DNA of 64,000 nucleotides from Solirubrum sp044628455 (GCF_044628455.1 NZ_JBIYZW010000002.1:1270945-1334944), one strand, 5' to 3'; counted from the stretch's first letter, positions 7,706 to 17,321 are shown. The notes: generated by a model from the letters alone, not told the origin. Numbers and translations: made by a program.

Positions 7706-8488
7706 CTAGAACTTGGCCGAGAGGCCCAGCTTCAGGTATGAAGCGTCGTAGCCGATTTCCCCGAAGGCGCCGATGTTGTCGGTGAAGTAGTAGCGGCCCC
7801 CCAGGAAGAAGCCCGAGTACATGTAGGCGCCGCCGTAGTTGTCGTAGTAGTCTTTGCCCAGCACGTCGTCGACGTAGGTATTCTTGTAGGACTCGATGCG
7901 GGCACCGAGGCTGATACCGGCGTAGGTATCCACCTTGGGGTTATCGGTAAAGTTGTAGTGGTAGGTGCCACGTACGCCCACATACATATTGGTCCAGGTA
8001 GCTTTGTATTTGGTGCCGGGGTAGTCGTAGCGGTACGACTTGTAGCCCACCAAGCCCCCGATGCCAATGGTGCCGGGGCCGACCCCTTCAATAAAGCCCC
8101 GCTCAACCGACAGGTTCAGGGCCGGCATGCTGGCGTTGCCCAGGTAGCCGTAGCCCAGGCCCAGGCCGATGCCCAGGTTGACGGCCGTACTGCCTTTCAC
8201 GAAGCCGGTAGCGCTGCTGGTGGCTTTGGGGGCTGCTTTGGGCGTGGCAGTAGAAGCAGGGGCGGCGGGCGTAGGCTCGGCGGCGGGCTGAGCAACGGCT
8301 ACCGGCTTGGCCGCTGGTTTAGCAGCAGTAGCCGGCTTGGTGGCGGGGCGAGCCGCCGTAGCCGTCGGCTTGGCCGTGCTGCTGGTTTTGGTGGTCGTGG
8401 TTTTGGCGGCGGGTTTGGTTTGGGCCAGAACCGGCGAGGCCGCCAAGGTCGGCAGCAGCAGCAGGGCGGAGAGGCTAAGCGTTTTCAT
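7706..8488 (-). CDS. Outer-membrane beta-barrel protein with Ala/Pro/Thr/Lys-rich N-terminal linker
   Basis: 260 residues from the ATG at 8488 with a signal peptide (MKTLSLSALLLLPTLAASPV, cut after LAQ). About 75 residues of low-complexity Ala/Thr/Pro/Lys follow (repeats such as KPAAKTTTTKT and KPATAAKPAAKP), then an eight-stranded-barrel-like region rich in Tyr/Gly: VNLGIGLGLGYGY, VGYKSYRYDYPGTKYK, MYVGVRGTYHYNF, FFLGGRYYFTDNIGAFGEIG, ending LGLSAKF. The C-terminal Phe and alternating strands mark an outer-membrane barrel. The linker probably spans to peptidoglycan, which is inference. Function unknown. Confidence 0.85.
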   Translation of the reverse strand: MKTLSLSALLLLPTLAASPVLAQTKPAAKTTTTKTSSTAKPTATAARPATKPATAAKPAAKPVAVAQPAAEPTPAAPASTATPKAAPKATSSATGFVKGSTAVNLGIGLGLGYGYLGNASMPALNLSVERGFIEGVGPGTIGIGGLVGYKSYRYDYPGTKYKATWTNMYVGVRGTYHYNFTDNPKVDTYAGISLGARIESYKNTYVDDVLGKDYYDNYGGAYMYSGFFLGGRYYFTDNIGAFGEIGYDASYLKLGLSAKF

Positions 8489-8644
8489 AGTAGTCGGGCA
8501 AAAAAGAAGGGAACAACTGACGGAGCAGAGCCAATTGGCTGATACAAAACTACCTCTACCCCCCTGCGGCGTCAATCGCATGATGATGTGAGAATGATAT
8601 TTTTCTGCTTTAGTTAATTGATATTCAGTTCTTTAAATAAGAAT

Positions 8645-8674
8645 CCCCGCCCCGGTCAGGTGACCGAAGCGGGG
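8645..8674 (-). terminator. Intrinsic terminator of the 8762-9238 gene
   Basis: Double stem: CCCCGC (8645-8650) with GCGGGG (8669-8674) and inside it CGGTCA/TGACCG (8653-8658/8661-8666). Read on the minus strand the hairpin is followed by a T-rich tail (TTCTTATTTAAAG). Confidence 0.75.
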
Positions 8675-8761
8675 AGCTGCTAGCCGCGCCGGAGCGCAAC
8701 ATTTGTTGGGATAGATGCAATTGGGCCGCCCGGGCTGGGTTTTCCCGGTGCGGCCGGCTGA

Positions 8762-9238
8762 TTACAGGTCGCGTAGCAGCCACTGGGCCAGACGACCTAC
8801 CAGCGGCAGTGGCTCGCAGGAACCGCTGATAGCCGCCATAACGCCCAGCATCCGCATGAGCATGATGGCCCCGATGCCCACGCCCGACACCATCAGGCTG
8901 CTCCAGCCCCAGGTGGAAAGCAGCCCCACCTGGGCTACCAGGCACACCACGGTAATGAGGTGCAGCAGCGTCATCTGGCGCAGGTGAAAGTTGACCAGGG
9001 CCGAGCGTTGCGGCCGCGGAGTGCGGTAAGCCAGCAGCCAGCCAAATACCGAGAGGTAACACATAATGGACAGCTTGCGGTCCAGCTGGTGCGCCTCGGC
9101 CGGGCGCTGGTCGAGCGCCCAAGTGCTGCTCATACCCACCTGGTCGAAATCGCCCAGCCAGCTGCTCACGCGGCTGCTCCAGCGCAGCAGGTTGTCATCC
9201 GTAATCTTTCTTCCCAGAGCAAGCATACGACTTAGCAA
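8762..9238 (-). CDS. Small multipass membrane protein, distantly DUF4870/Tic20-like
   Basis: 158 residues (or 154 from the second Met). The first 50 residues are polar (GRKITDDNLLRWSSRVSSWL); then come three hydrophobic segments: CYLSVFGWLLAY, LLHLITVVCLVAQVGLLSTW, and VSGVGIGAIMLMRMLGVMAA. Between the first two is SALVNFHLRQMT, which resembles the N-F-x-x-x-Q loop of DUF4870 proteins. That likeness is weak, so the family is only suggested. It stands alone, with its own terminator downstream and about 250 bases of promoter region upstream. Confidence 0.65.
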   Translation of the reverse strand: MLSRMLALGRKITDDNLLRWSSRVSSWLGDFDQVGMSSTWALDQRPAEAHQLDRKLSIMCYLSVFGWLLAYRTPRPQRSALVNFHLRQMTLLHLITVVCLVAQVGLLSTWGWSSLMVSGVGIGAIMLMRMLGVMAAISGSCEPLPLVGRLAQWLLRDL

Positions 9239-9489
9239 ACGGTTGGCGTGTTCGGTAAAAAACCTGGCGGCCCATCCCGATTACCACGACGGTACGGACC
9301 GTAAGTCACCAATCGACGGCCGTAAGTAGCGGGTATCGATAGCGACTGAACAAAGGTGTGCCTCGTTGCTGCGGAAGTGCTAATACAAATGTTTCAAAGA
9401 ATAGCACAGATGTTACCTTGCTCGTATGTAATTGATTTATAGATGTTTGAATTTTGGTGTTTAACGGCTTAACTGCTTGCTGAGCGGAT

Positions 9490-12400
9490 TTAACTGCCTT
9501 GGTCGACCGGTCCGGAAACCGCGGCCGCCTGACCGGCGGCGTACTCCGAGGGAGTCATCCGGTACAGTTCGCGGAAGCACTTGGCGAAGTACGAGAGGTT
9601 GGCAAACCCCACGGCGTCGGCTACTTCGGCTACGGTGCCCGACTGCGCCTGGAGCAGCGCCGCCGCCCGCCGCAGCCGTAGCGTGCGCACAAACTCCGAG
9701 GTCGACTGGTCGGTGAGGGCCTTGAGTTTGCGGTGCAGCTGCACCCGGCTCAGCGCCATGGCATCGGCAAAGGCTTCAACGCTGAAGTCCGCATCGGCCA
9801 GGTGAGCCTCCACTACGCCGATGGCACGGTTCAGAAAGGCCTCGTCGGCCGAGGTTACGCTGACCTCGCTTAGCTCTAGCTTCAGCTCCCGGCCGAAGCG
9901 CTGCCGCAGCAGTTGCCGCTGGCGGATGAGATTGTGAATGCGGGCGCGCAGCTCGTCGGGGCGGAAGGGCTTGGTCTGGTAGTCGTCGGCGCCCAGGTCG
10001 AGGCCCTGCAGCCGGCTTTCCTGCTCGGCGTGCGCCGTGAGCAGCACCACGGGAATGTGGCTGGTACACTCGTCGGCGCGCAGGCGGCGGCACAGCTCCA
10101 GGCCATCGAGCCCGGGCATCATCAGGTCCGATACCACCAGATCGGGCACGGCTGCCGTGATGCGGCGCAGGCCCTGCTCGCCGTCGGCGGCCGTAAGCAC
10201 GCGGAAGTCGGTGGCCAGGCAGCTGCGCAGGTAGTCGCGCATTTCGGGGTTGTCCTCCACCACCAGCACCAGCGGGCGGGCATCCTCGCTGCTGCCCTCC
10301 GGTTCGGCGTCGGGCAGCGGCAGGCGCGGGGCGCGCAGCGCGGGCACCGGCGCGAGGGAAGTTTCAGCCGGCGCAGTGCTTATCTCGCGACTGTCAAGAT
10401 GGTCTTTGCCAAGCAGCAGCTCCACTACAAAGGTGGTACCCTGGCCCAGCGTGCTCATCACCCGTACCGTGCCGTGGTGCAGCGCTACCAACTCCTTCAC
10501 CAGCGCCAGCCCGATGCCGGTGCCGTCGTGCAGGCGGGTGAGCTGGCCGTCGACCTGGTGAAAGCGGTCGAAGATCAGGGGCAGGTGCTCGGCCGGAATG
10601 CCCATGCCGGTGTCGCGCACGCGCAGCGCGGCCCGCCCATTGTCGGCCGATACGCTCACCTGCACCTGTCCCCCGGCGGGCGTAAACTTGAGGGCGTTGC
10701 CCAGCAGGTTGTAGAGAATCTTGTCGAACTGATCGGCATCGAGGTACACTTCCAGCGCCTCAACCTCGGACTCAAACACCCAGGCTACGTCGCGGCTGGC
10801 GGCCAGCGACTCGAAGGCCGCCATGCCCGTGCGCACCACCCGCACCATATCCAGCGGAGCCGCAGCCAGCTGCAGCTGGCCGCTTTCCAGCCGGGCAATG
10901 TCGAGCAGCTGGTTGATGAGCTGCAGCAGACGGCGGGCGTTGCGGTGCATGAGCGCGTACTCGGGGCGCGGCGCGGCCCCGGTTTCCGGGCGCTCCTCAC
11001 TCAGCAGCTGCTCCAGCGGGCTGATGATAAGAGTGAGCGGGGTGCGTAGCTCGTGGGAGATGTTGGTGAAGAAGCGGGTTTTCAGCTCGTCGAGCTCCTG
11101 CAGCTTGTGCGAGGTGCGGATGCTTTCCTGCAATTGCTGGTAGGCCTGCTGCAGCTCGTTGGCCCGCTCGGCCAGGGCCTGGTTGGCCGAATGCTGGACC
11201 TCCTCTTTTTCGCGGGCTATGGCCAGGGCCTGCTCCTGGGCCAGCTGCTTTTCGCGCAACGCCGCCAGGGCCTGGGTTTGGGCGTTTTCTTTGTCGCGCA
11301 GGGCGGCCAGGGCGGCATCCTGGGCCTGCTGCCGCTCCTTCTTAGTGAGGTTGATGCGGTCGGCCAGACCGAGCGAAAGCAGAATCATTTCCAGCGCCGA
11401 GGCTACGTGCACGCCGTGGAAGGCCCAGAAGTTGTTGCGCGGGGTGATGCCCACCAGCCCTAGGTAGAAGTTGGCAATGGCCAGCAGCAGCAGCGTCCAG
11501 CCCAGCATATAGTAGCGGGCGGGGCGGTAGCCGGTCAGCAGCACCAGAACGCCCGCCGCCAGCAGCACTGCGCTGGTCCACAAAGCCGCGCACACCGGCC
11601 CCAGCAGCCCCAGCGTAGGGTTGGCGCTGAGCAGCGACACCACTACCGGGACCCAGGCTACCGCCAGCGTCAGGCGCAGCAGCCGGTCGAAGCGGGGCAG
11701 CAGGCGGGGCGTTTCCAGAAAGGCCCGGGCCGTGAGGGTTCCGAAGAAAATGCACAAACTCAGCAGCAGGTTCTGGCGCACTTCCAGCACGTAGCCGCTC
11801 AGCCCCTCGCTCCAGAACTGCCGCAGATAACCCGTCATGTCGAGCTGCAGCAGGATGAAGCAGGCTGCGTACAGGCTGTAGAGCAGGTAGCTCCGGTCGC
11901 GCACCGACACGAACAGCAGCAGGTTGTAGGCCAGCAGCGCCAGCAGAATCCCGAAGTAGGGGCCCATGACCTGGTCGCCCTGCCGGGCCTGCTGCAGCAG
12001 GTAGGCCTGCTCGCTCACGCCCACAAACAGGGCTTCGTCGTTAGGCGCGCGAATGTAGAGCGTAACGGTTTCACCGGGCGGCAGCTCCAGGCGCACGTTG
12101 TAGTGGCGGTGCGGTACGGCGTGGGTCTGGGCCGAGGGCAGCACCGAGTTCAGTCGGTACTGTTGCCGCTGACCGTTGGCGCGCACGGCGTACACGTCGA
12201 AGCTTGCCGTAGCCTGGGTTTGCAGCAACAGCAGCCAATGGGTGCCGGCGGTGGTTTCGGAGCGCAGCTGGCCGCGGAGCCAGCGCACCTGCCCCGGCCG
12301 GCCCTGCCCCGAGCGGCGCACGTTGTCGAGCACGAACCGATCGGACCAGGGCGGCTGCTGCACCTGGCGCAACGTCAGCTGGGCAATGGCGGCAGGGGAG

Positions 12401-12546
12401 CCGCCGCGTAGCTCTTCCAGAAACGGGTTGAGGCGGTGAGTTTGCAGGGTGTCGCGCAGCACCAGCGTGGGGGCCGGGCTGCCGGGCGCGGCTACGGCCG
12501 TCCAGGCCGTAAGCCAGCACAGCCATATACACGCCAAATACTTCAT
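9490..12546 (-). CDS. Hybrid sensor histidine kinase / response regulator / AraC transcription factor (7TMR-DISM sensor)
   Basis: 1018 residues carrying a whole two-component pathway. Order: signal peptide (1-20); periplasmic 7TMR-DISM-type beta domain (about 25-185); seven membrane helices (about 192-390); a coiled coil with repeated ALAALREK-type heptads (about 400-480); HisKA with FFTNISHELRTPLTL, phospho-acceptor H498; HATPase with NLLGNALKFTPAGG, DTGMGIP and GTGIGLALVKELV; receiver with VVEDNPEMRDYL and acceptor D807 in VVSDLMMPGLDG, plus K in TKPF; AraC-type DNA-binding domain at about 905-1005 (VAEVADAVGFANLSYFAKCF). DISM sensors often bind carbohydrates or other small ligands. The target genes are unknown; no polysaccharide-utilisation locus is next to it. 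Downstream is an isolated membrane protein gene. Confidence 0.95.
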   Translation of the reverse strand: MKYLACIWLCWLTAWTAVAAPGSPAPTLVLRDTLQTHRLNPFLEELRGGSPAAIAQLTLRQVQQPPWSDRFVLDNVRRSGQGRPGQVRWLRGQLRSETTAGTHWLLLLQTQATASFDVYAVRANGQRQQYRLNSVLPSAQTHAVPHRHYNVRLELPPGETVTLYIRAPNDEALFVGVSEQAYLLQQARQGDQVMGPYFGILLALLAYNLLLFVSVRDRSYLLYSLYAACFILLQLDMTGYLRQFWSEGLSGYVLEVRQNLLLSLCIFFGTLTARAFLETPRLLPRFDRLLRLTLAVAWVPVVVSLLSANPTLGLLGPVCAALWTSAVLLAAGVLVLLTGYRPARYYMLGWTLLLLAIANFYLGLVGITPRNNFWAFHGVHVASALEMILLSLGLADRINLTKKERQQAQDAALAALRDKENAQTQALAALREKQLAQEQALAIAREKEEVQHSANQALAERANELQQAYQQLQESIRTSHKLQELDELKTRFFTNISHELRTPLTLIISPLEQLLSEERPETGAAPRPEYALMHRNARRLLQLINQLLDIARLESGQLQLAAAPLDMVRVVRTGMAAFESLAASRDVAWVFESEVEALEVYLDADQFDKILYNLLGNALKFTPAGGQVQVSVSADNGRAALRVRDTGMGIPAEHLPLIFDRFHQVDGQLTRLHDGTGIGLALVKELVALHHGTVRVMSTLGQGTTFVVELLLGKDHLDSREISTAPAETSLAPVPALRAPRLPLPDAEPEGSSEDARPLVLVVEDNPEMRDYLRSCLATDFRVLTAADGEQGLRRITAAVPDLVVSDLMMPGLDGLELCRRLRADECTSHIPVVLLTAHAEQESRLQGLDLGADDYQTKPFRPDELRARIHNLIRQRQLLRQRFGRELKLELSEVSVTSADEAFLNRAIGVVEAHLADADFSVEAFADAMALSRVQLHRKLKALTDQSTSEFVRTLRLRRAAALLQAQSGTVAEVADAVGFANLSYFAKCFRELYRMTPSEYAAGQAAAVSGPVDQGS

Positions 12547-12644
12547 CTGCTAGGAGTTTGCCCGGTTTCGCCAGCCGAAATATACCGAATGAATGGGTAA
12601 TGAGCCCGCTACGCGGGGCCGCTGGCGCAGGCTACATAAAACCA

Positions 12645-12674
12645 AAAGCCCCGGTCGTTGCGGACCGGGGCTTT
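12645..12674 (-). terminator. Intrinsic terminator of infB
   Basis: Perfect 12-bp stem AAAGCCCCGGTC (12645-12656) / GACCGGGGCTTT (12663-12674) with a 6-base loop, followed on the minus strand by TGGTTTTATG. It closes the rimP-nusA-infB region. Confidence 0.9.
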
Positions 12675-12697
12675 CGGGACTTGGCGGGCGTAACCAA

Positions 12698-15600
12698 TTA
12701 GAGGGTACGCTTAACCTCTTTCTCTTCGAAGCCTTCGATGATGTCGCCTTCGCGCAGGTCATCGAAGTTCTTGATCGAAATACCGCATTCGTAGCCTTGG
12801 CGCACCTCCGAAACATCGTCTTTGAAGCGTTTGAGCGCCTGAACGTTGCCGGTATGCTGCACGATGCCGTCGCGTACCACCCGCACCTTGGTGTTGCGGG
12901 TAATGGTGCCGTCCGTCACCATACAGCCGGCAATGGTGCCCACTTTGGTGATGTTGAACACCTGGCGAACTTCCACCGTGGCCACGGTCACCTCCTGCAC
13001 CGTCGGGGCCAGCATGCCTTCCATGGCATCCTTCACCTCGTTGATGGCGTTGTAGATGATCGAGTACAGGCGCACATCGATCTGCTCCTGCTCGGCCAGC
13101 TTGCGCGCCCCCAGCGAGGGACGCACCTGGAAGCCGATGATGATGGCGTCGGAAGCCGAGGCCAGCAGCACGTCCGATTCGGAGATGGCGCCCACCCCTT
13201 TCGAGAGGATGTTCACGGCCACTTCCGGCGTCGAGAGCTTGAGCAGCGAGTCCGACAGGGCTTCCACCGAGCCGTCCACGTCGCCCTTCACAATGATGTT
13301 GAGCTCCTTGAACGAACCGATAGCCAGGCGGCGACCAATCTCGTCGAGGGTGATGTGCTTCTTGGTGCGCATCGACTGCTCGCGCTGCAGCTGCTGACGC
13401 TGGGTGGCAATTTCGCGGGCTTCACGCTCCGTTTCCATCACCTGAATCTTGTCGCCCGCCTGTGGCGCGCCTTGCAGACCCAGCAGCTGAACCGGCGTGG
13501 AAGGACCAGCCACTTTCATCTTCTTGCCGCGGTGGTCGGTCATGGCTTTCACGCGGCCGAAGTGCGGGCCGGCCAGCACGATGTCGCCGATTTCCAGCGT
13601 ACCCGTCTGCACCAGGATGGTGGTTACGTAGCCGCGGCCCTTGTCGAGCGAGGCTTCGATAACCGTACCCACGGCCCGGCGGTCGGGGTTGGCTTTCAGC
13701 TCCAGCAGTTCGGCTTCGAGCAGCACTTTCTCGAGCAGGTCGTCGATACCCGCGCCGGTTTTGGCCGAAACCTCCTGCGACTGGTATTTACCGCCCCACT
13801 CTTCCACCAGGATGTTGATAGCCGACAGTTCCTCGCGGACCTTGTCGGGATTCGCACCCGGCTTGTCAATTTTGTTCAGGGCAATAACGATGGGCACCCC
13901 CGCCGCCTGCGCGTGGTTGATGGCTTCCTTCGTCTGCGGCATCACCGAGTCGTCGGCCGCCACCACAATGATGGCAATGTCGGTGACTTTGGCGCCGCGG
14001 GCACGCATGGCGGTAAACGCTTCGTGACCCGGGGTATCCAGGAAGGTGATGCGCTTGCCCGACTCGGTTTTTACCTCGTAGGCGCCGATGTGCTGGGTGA
14101 TGCCGCCGGCCTCGCCCTTGGCGACCTGCGCGTTGCGGATGTAGTCCAGCAGCGAGGTTTTGCCGTGGTCGACGTGACCCATGATGGTTACGATGGGGGC
14201 GCGGTCCTGCAGCAGGGCCGGATCCTCGTCGGCATCGATAACCACGTCCTGCTCGTCTTCCGCCGAGAGAAACTCCACGTCGTAGCCAAACTCGTCGGCA
14301 ATGACGGTAATGGCTTCGGCGTCGAGGCGCTGGTTGATGGACACGAACATGCCCATGTTCAGGCAGACCTTGATAACCTCGTTCACCGATACGTTCATCA
14401 GCGAAGCCAGGTCGTTGGCCGAGATAAACTCGGTCAGCTTCAGGGTCTTAGAGGCTAGTTCGTTCTGCTGACGTTGCAGCTCGGTAGCCTCGGCAATACC
14501 GGCCCGCTTGTCGCGGCGGTACTTGGCGCGGTTCTGCTGACCGCCACGGCCGCCGCTGAGCTTGGCCAGCGTAGCCTTGATCTGGTCCTGAATCTGCTTG
14601 TCGTTCTGCTCGGGAGTGCCGGGCGCCGCGTTGGGGCGCGGGCCACGGTTGTCGCCCGGCCGACCCTGGCCACCGCCGGGGCGGTTCTGGTTGGCCGGCC
14701 GCACGGGGCGGTCGTTGCCGGTGCCAGGAGCACTGGGGCGGTTGCCCGGCGCACCAGTCTGGCCCTGCGGACCGCTGCCGGGTACGGTAATGCGCTGGCG
14801 CTTTTTCTTGTCGCCGATGCCGGCCTTGCGCACATCCGACGAAGCCACCGGCCGGGCGCCACGGCCCCCACCGCGGCGCGAGGCGTCGACGGGCAGCTCG
14901 ATTTTACCCAGTACCGTGAGGCCTTTCAGCTGCTCCCCGCGGGCCACGATGGTTCCCTGGTCACCCTGGGACGCATCCGGCGCATCGGTGCTGCCTTCGG
15001 CCGACTTGGCTTCCGTAGCCGGAGCTTCAGCGGTTGGGGCTTCTGCTACAGGCGCCGCAGCTGGCTCAACCGGCTTGGGTGCCGGAGCCTCTGCTACGGG
15101 TGCCGGCTTGGGAGCTTCCACCACGGGAGCCGGGGCCGGAGCAACCGGTTCGGGAGCGGGCTTTACTTCGGCCACCGGGGCCAGTGCGGGCTTGGGGGCT
15201 TCTGCTACAGGTGCCGCAGCTGGCTCAACCGGCTTGGGTGCCGGAGCCTCTGCTACGGGTGCCGGCTTGGGAGCTTCCACCACGGGAGCCGGAGCCGGTT
15301 GAGCGGGCTTGGGCGGCACGGGGCGGCCCTTGGCATCCAGCTCAATTTTACCCAGCACCTTCAGGCCCGGCACCGAACGACCGTTGTCGGGCGCCGCGGG
15401 GGGCGGGGTCACCGGGGCGGGAGCAGGGGCTGCCGGCTCGGCGGGCTTGGGAGCTTCCACCGGCTTGACGGCTGCAGCCGCCGCCGCGGCGGCTTTGGTC
15501 CGCTCGGCTTCCTTGGCCTGGGCGGCCTGTTCCAGCTCGGTGTGGCGCAGCGATTGGCCACGCTTCGCCGCCTCCACCTTGTCTTGGGCCGACGATGCAA

Positions 15601-15760
15601 ACTCCTTATTGAGTAGCGCTACCTGGTCGGGCGAAAGCTTGGTGGTGGGTTTATTTTCAATAGAAATGCCCTTGCCCGCCAGAAAGTCCACGATGGTGTG
15701 GGTTCCGACGTTAAGGTCAGTGGCCGCTTGTTTTAGCCGTTTGCTTGCTGCTTCCGCCAT
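12698..15760 (-). CDS. infB: Translation initiation factor IF-2
   Basis: 1020 residues from the ATG at 15760 (MAEAASKRLKQAATDLNVGT). The GTPase positions initiator tRNA on the 30S subunit and promotes subunit joining. The N-terminal IF2_N helical motif (residues 1-50) is followed by about 260 residues of Ala/Pro/Lys/Glu linker, a Gly/Arg/Pro/Asn-rich basic stretch, and then the G domain: GHVDHGKT (P-loop, residues 528-535), DTPGHEAF (G3), NKID (G4). Domains II-IV follow and the protein ends KEVKRTL. The linker contains a 53-codon-offset internal duplication. A TACTTTTG -7 box is at 15794-15801, but its nearest TTG is only 15 bases away, so readthrough from nusA is also likely. Confidence 0.98.
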   Translation of the reverse strand: MAEAASKRLKQAATDLNVGTHTIVDFLAGKGISIENKPTTKLSPDQVALLNKEFASSAQDKVEAAKRGQSLRHTELEQAAQAKEAERTKAAAAAAAAVKPVEAPKPAEPAAPAPAPVTPPPAAPDNGRSVPGLKVLGKIELDAKGRPVPPKPAQPAPAPVVEAPKPAPVAEAPAPKPVEPAAAPVAEAPKPALAPVAEVKPAPEPVAPAPAPVVEAPKPAPVAEAPAPKPVEPAAAPVAEAPTAEAPATEAKSAEGSTDAPDASQGDQGTIVARGEQLKGLTVLGKIELPVDASRRGGGRGARPVASSDVRKAGIGDKKKRQRITVPGSGPQGQTGAPGNRPSAPGTGNDRPVRPANQNRPGGGQGRPGDNRGPRPNAAPGTPEQNDKQIQDQIKATLAKLSGGRGGQQNRAKYRRDKRAGIAEATELQRQQNELASKTLKLTEFISANDLASLMNVSVNEVIKVCLNMGMFVSINQRLDAEAITVIADEFGYDVEFLSAEDEQDVVIDADEDPALLQDRAPIVTIMGHVDHGKTSLLDYIRNAQVAKGEAGGITQHIGAYEVKTESGKRITFLDTPGHEAFTAMRARGAKVTDIAIIVVAADDSVMPQTKEAINHAQAAGVPIVIALNKIDKPGANPDKVREELSAINILVEEWGGKYQSQEVSAKTGAGIDDLLEKVLLEAELLELKANPDRRAVGTVIEASLDKGRGYVTTILVQTGTLEIGDIVLAGPHFGRVKAMTDHRGKKMKVAGPSTPVQLLGLQGAPQAGDKIQVMETEREAREIATQRQQLQREQSMRTKKHITLDEIGRRLAIGSFKELNIIVKGDVDGSVEALSDSLLKLSTPEVAVNILSKGVGAISESDVLLASASDAIIIGFQVRPSLGARKLAEQEQIDVRLYSIIYNAINEVKDAMEGMLAPTVQEVTVATVEVRQVFNITKVGTIAGCMVTDGTITRNTKVRVVRDGIVQHTGNVQALKRFKDDVSEVRQGYECGISIKNFDDLREGDIIEGFEEKEVKRTL
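15036..15299 (-). repeat. Internal duplication inside the infB linker
   Basis: About 105 bases at 15036-15140 recur almost unchanged at 15195-15299, offset 159 bp (53 codons), so the frame is kept. Both copies encode Ala/Pro/Lys linker sequence beginning VEAPKPAPVAEAPAPKPVEP. Confidence 0.9.
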
Positions 15761-15821
15761 TCTTTGGTCGCGCTCGATACTCGTAGTTTGGTGCAAAAGT
15801 ACGATTTAATTATTGCCAAAC

Positions 15822-15857
15822 GGCGGAAAACTGGCCCGGGGAGGCCCGTTTTCCGCC
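15822..15857 (-). terminator. Hairpin between nusA and infB, possible terminator or attenuator
   Basis: Perfect 10-bp arms GGCGGAAAAC (15822-15831) and GTTTTCCGCC (15848-15857); the loop holds a further GGCC pair. On the minus strand it sits just after the nusA stop and before the infB -7 box. There is no long T-run, so it may only partly terminate or may be an RNA-stability element. Confidence 0.55.
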
Positions 15858-15906
15858 TGTGTATGGGAGAGTTCCGGTCAACCGACGCACGGCCGACTTC
15901 GCTCAA

Positions 15907-17202
15907 CTACTCTTTGGGGGCTTCCGATTCTTCCTCGGCAGCTTCCTCTTCGGCGTCGTTGTCGCCGTCAAACTCGGCCTGAATTACGCGGAATACCTCT
16001 TCCACGTTCTCCTCTTCCAGTTCGGTGCGGCGCACAAGGTCTTCCTTGTTGACGGCCAATACGGCCCGGCCGGTGTCGAGGCCGATTTTTTTCAGCTCGT
16101 CGATAATCCAGGCTTCCAGCTCGTCCGAGAATTCATCGAGGGCAATGTCTTCTTCGTACGAATCGGCTTCGCGGAATACGTCGATTTCCATGCCCACCAG
16201 CCGCGAGGCCAGCTTGATGTTGGCGCCGCCGCGGCCGATAGCCAGCGAAACCTGGTCGGGACGTAAGAACACCGAAACCCGGCCGGTTTGTTCATTGATT
16301 TTCATCGATGAGATTTTGGCCGGCGACAACGCGCGCTGAATGTACAGCTCCAGGTTGTCGGTGTAGTTGATGATGTCGATGTTCTCGTTTTCGAGTTCAC
16401 GCACCACGGCATGAATGCGCGAGCCTTTCATGCCCACGCAGGCACCCACCGGGTCGATGCGGTCGTCGTAGCTTTCCACGGCCACCTTGGCCCGCTCGCC
16501 CGGTTCGCGCACGATGTTCTTGATGGTGATCAGGCCATCGAAGATTTCGGGTACTTCCTGCTCCATCAGGCGCTCCAGGAAAGCCGGGGCAGCGCGCGAC
16601 AGAATGATTTTCGGCGCGCCGTTAATCACGTCCACGCGGTGCACCACGGCCCGGATGGTGTCGCCCTTGCGGTAGCGGTCCTTGGGAATCTGCTCGGGCT
16701 TGGGCAGGCTCAGTTCGTTTTCTTCCTGATCGAGCACGAGGGTTTCGCGGCCCCATACCTGGTACACCTCGCCGGCAATGATTTCGCCGACCATGTCCTT
16801 GTACTTCTGGTAGAGGTTGTCGCGCTCCAGGTCCTTCACGCGCTGAATCAGCGTTTGGCGGGCCATGAGCACGGCGCGGCGGCCGAAATCCTCCAGCTTC
16901 ACCTGCTCCGATACTTCCTCCCCGATTTCGAAGTCGGGCTCAATCTTCTGGGCTTCCGACAGCGGAATTTTGTCGTGGTCCCAGATATCCTCCGAGTCGT
17001 CGTCCACAATCTCGCGGTTGCGGTAGATTTCCAGGTCGCCGTTGTCGGGGTTGATGATGACGTCGAAGTTGGAGTCATCGTTGTACTTCTTGCGGATCAT
17101 CGTGCGGAACACCTCTTCGAGGATGCTCATCATGGTGGGCCGGTCGATGTTCTTGAACTTGGCAAATTCCGAGAACGACTCGATCAGGACGTTGCTGTTC
17201 AT
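15907..17202 (-). CDS. nusA: Transcription termination/antitermination factor NusA
   Basis: 431 residues. The N-terminal RNA-polymerase-binding domain comprises residues 1-130 (NIDRPTMMSILEEVFRTMIR, QTLIQRVKDLERDNLYQKYK). Then come S1 (about 135-200: GEIIAGEVYQVWGRETLVLD) and two KH domains (DPVGACVGMKGSRIHAVVRE near 255-275; RPDQVSLAIGRGGANIKLAS near 320-340). The C-terminus is an acidic Glu/Ala tail; the acidic repeats seen in E. coli NusA are absent, as usual outside Gammaproteobacteria. NusA sets pausing, termination and rRNA antitermination. It lies between rimP and infB, the conserved bacterial order, but without a ylxR gene. Confidence 0.98.
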   Translation of the reverse strand: MNSNVLIESFSEFAKFKNIDRPTMMSILEEVFRTMIRKKYNDDSNFDVIINPDNGDLEIYRNREIVDDDSEDIWDHDKIPLSEAQKIEPDFEIGEEVSEQVKLEDFGRRAVLMARQTLIQRVKDLERDNLYQKYKDMVGEIIAGEVYQVWGRETLVLDQEENELSLPKPEQIPKDRYRKGDTIRAVVHRVDVINGAPKIILSRAAPAFLERLMEQEVPEIFDGLITIKNIVREPGERAKVAVESYDDRIDPVGACVGMKGSRIHAVVRELENENIDIINYTDNLELYIQRALSPAKISSMKINEQTGRVSVFLRPDQVSLAIGRGGANIKLASRLVGMEIDVFREADSYEEDIALDEFSDELEAWIIDELKKIGLDTGRAVLAVNKEDLVRRTELEEENVEEVFRVIQAEFDGDNDAEEEAAEEESEAPKE

Positions 17203-17321
17203 GGAGGTTGATGGGTTGATGGTTAAACTGTCAAAATGTTGCCTGTCAATGGCGCCTGCGGGGCGGGTTAGCCGCCGGGGCTGTCGCCATCAAGCCACGC
17301 AACCATGCAGCAATCAGGGGT

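Noticed and set aside
12593..14458. 621-codon open frame antisense to infB
   Set aside because: Shadow of infB in a GC-rich genome; His/Gly/Arg/Val-rich composition and no family likeness.
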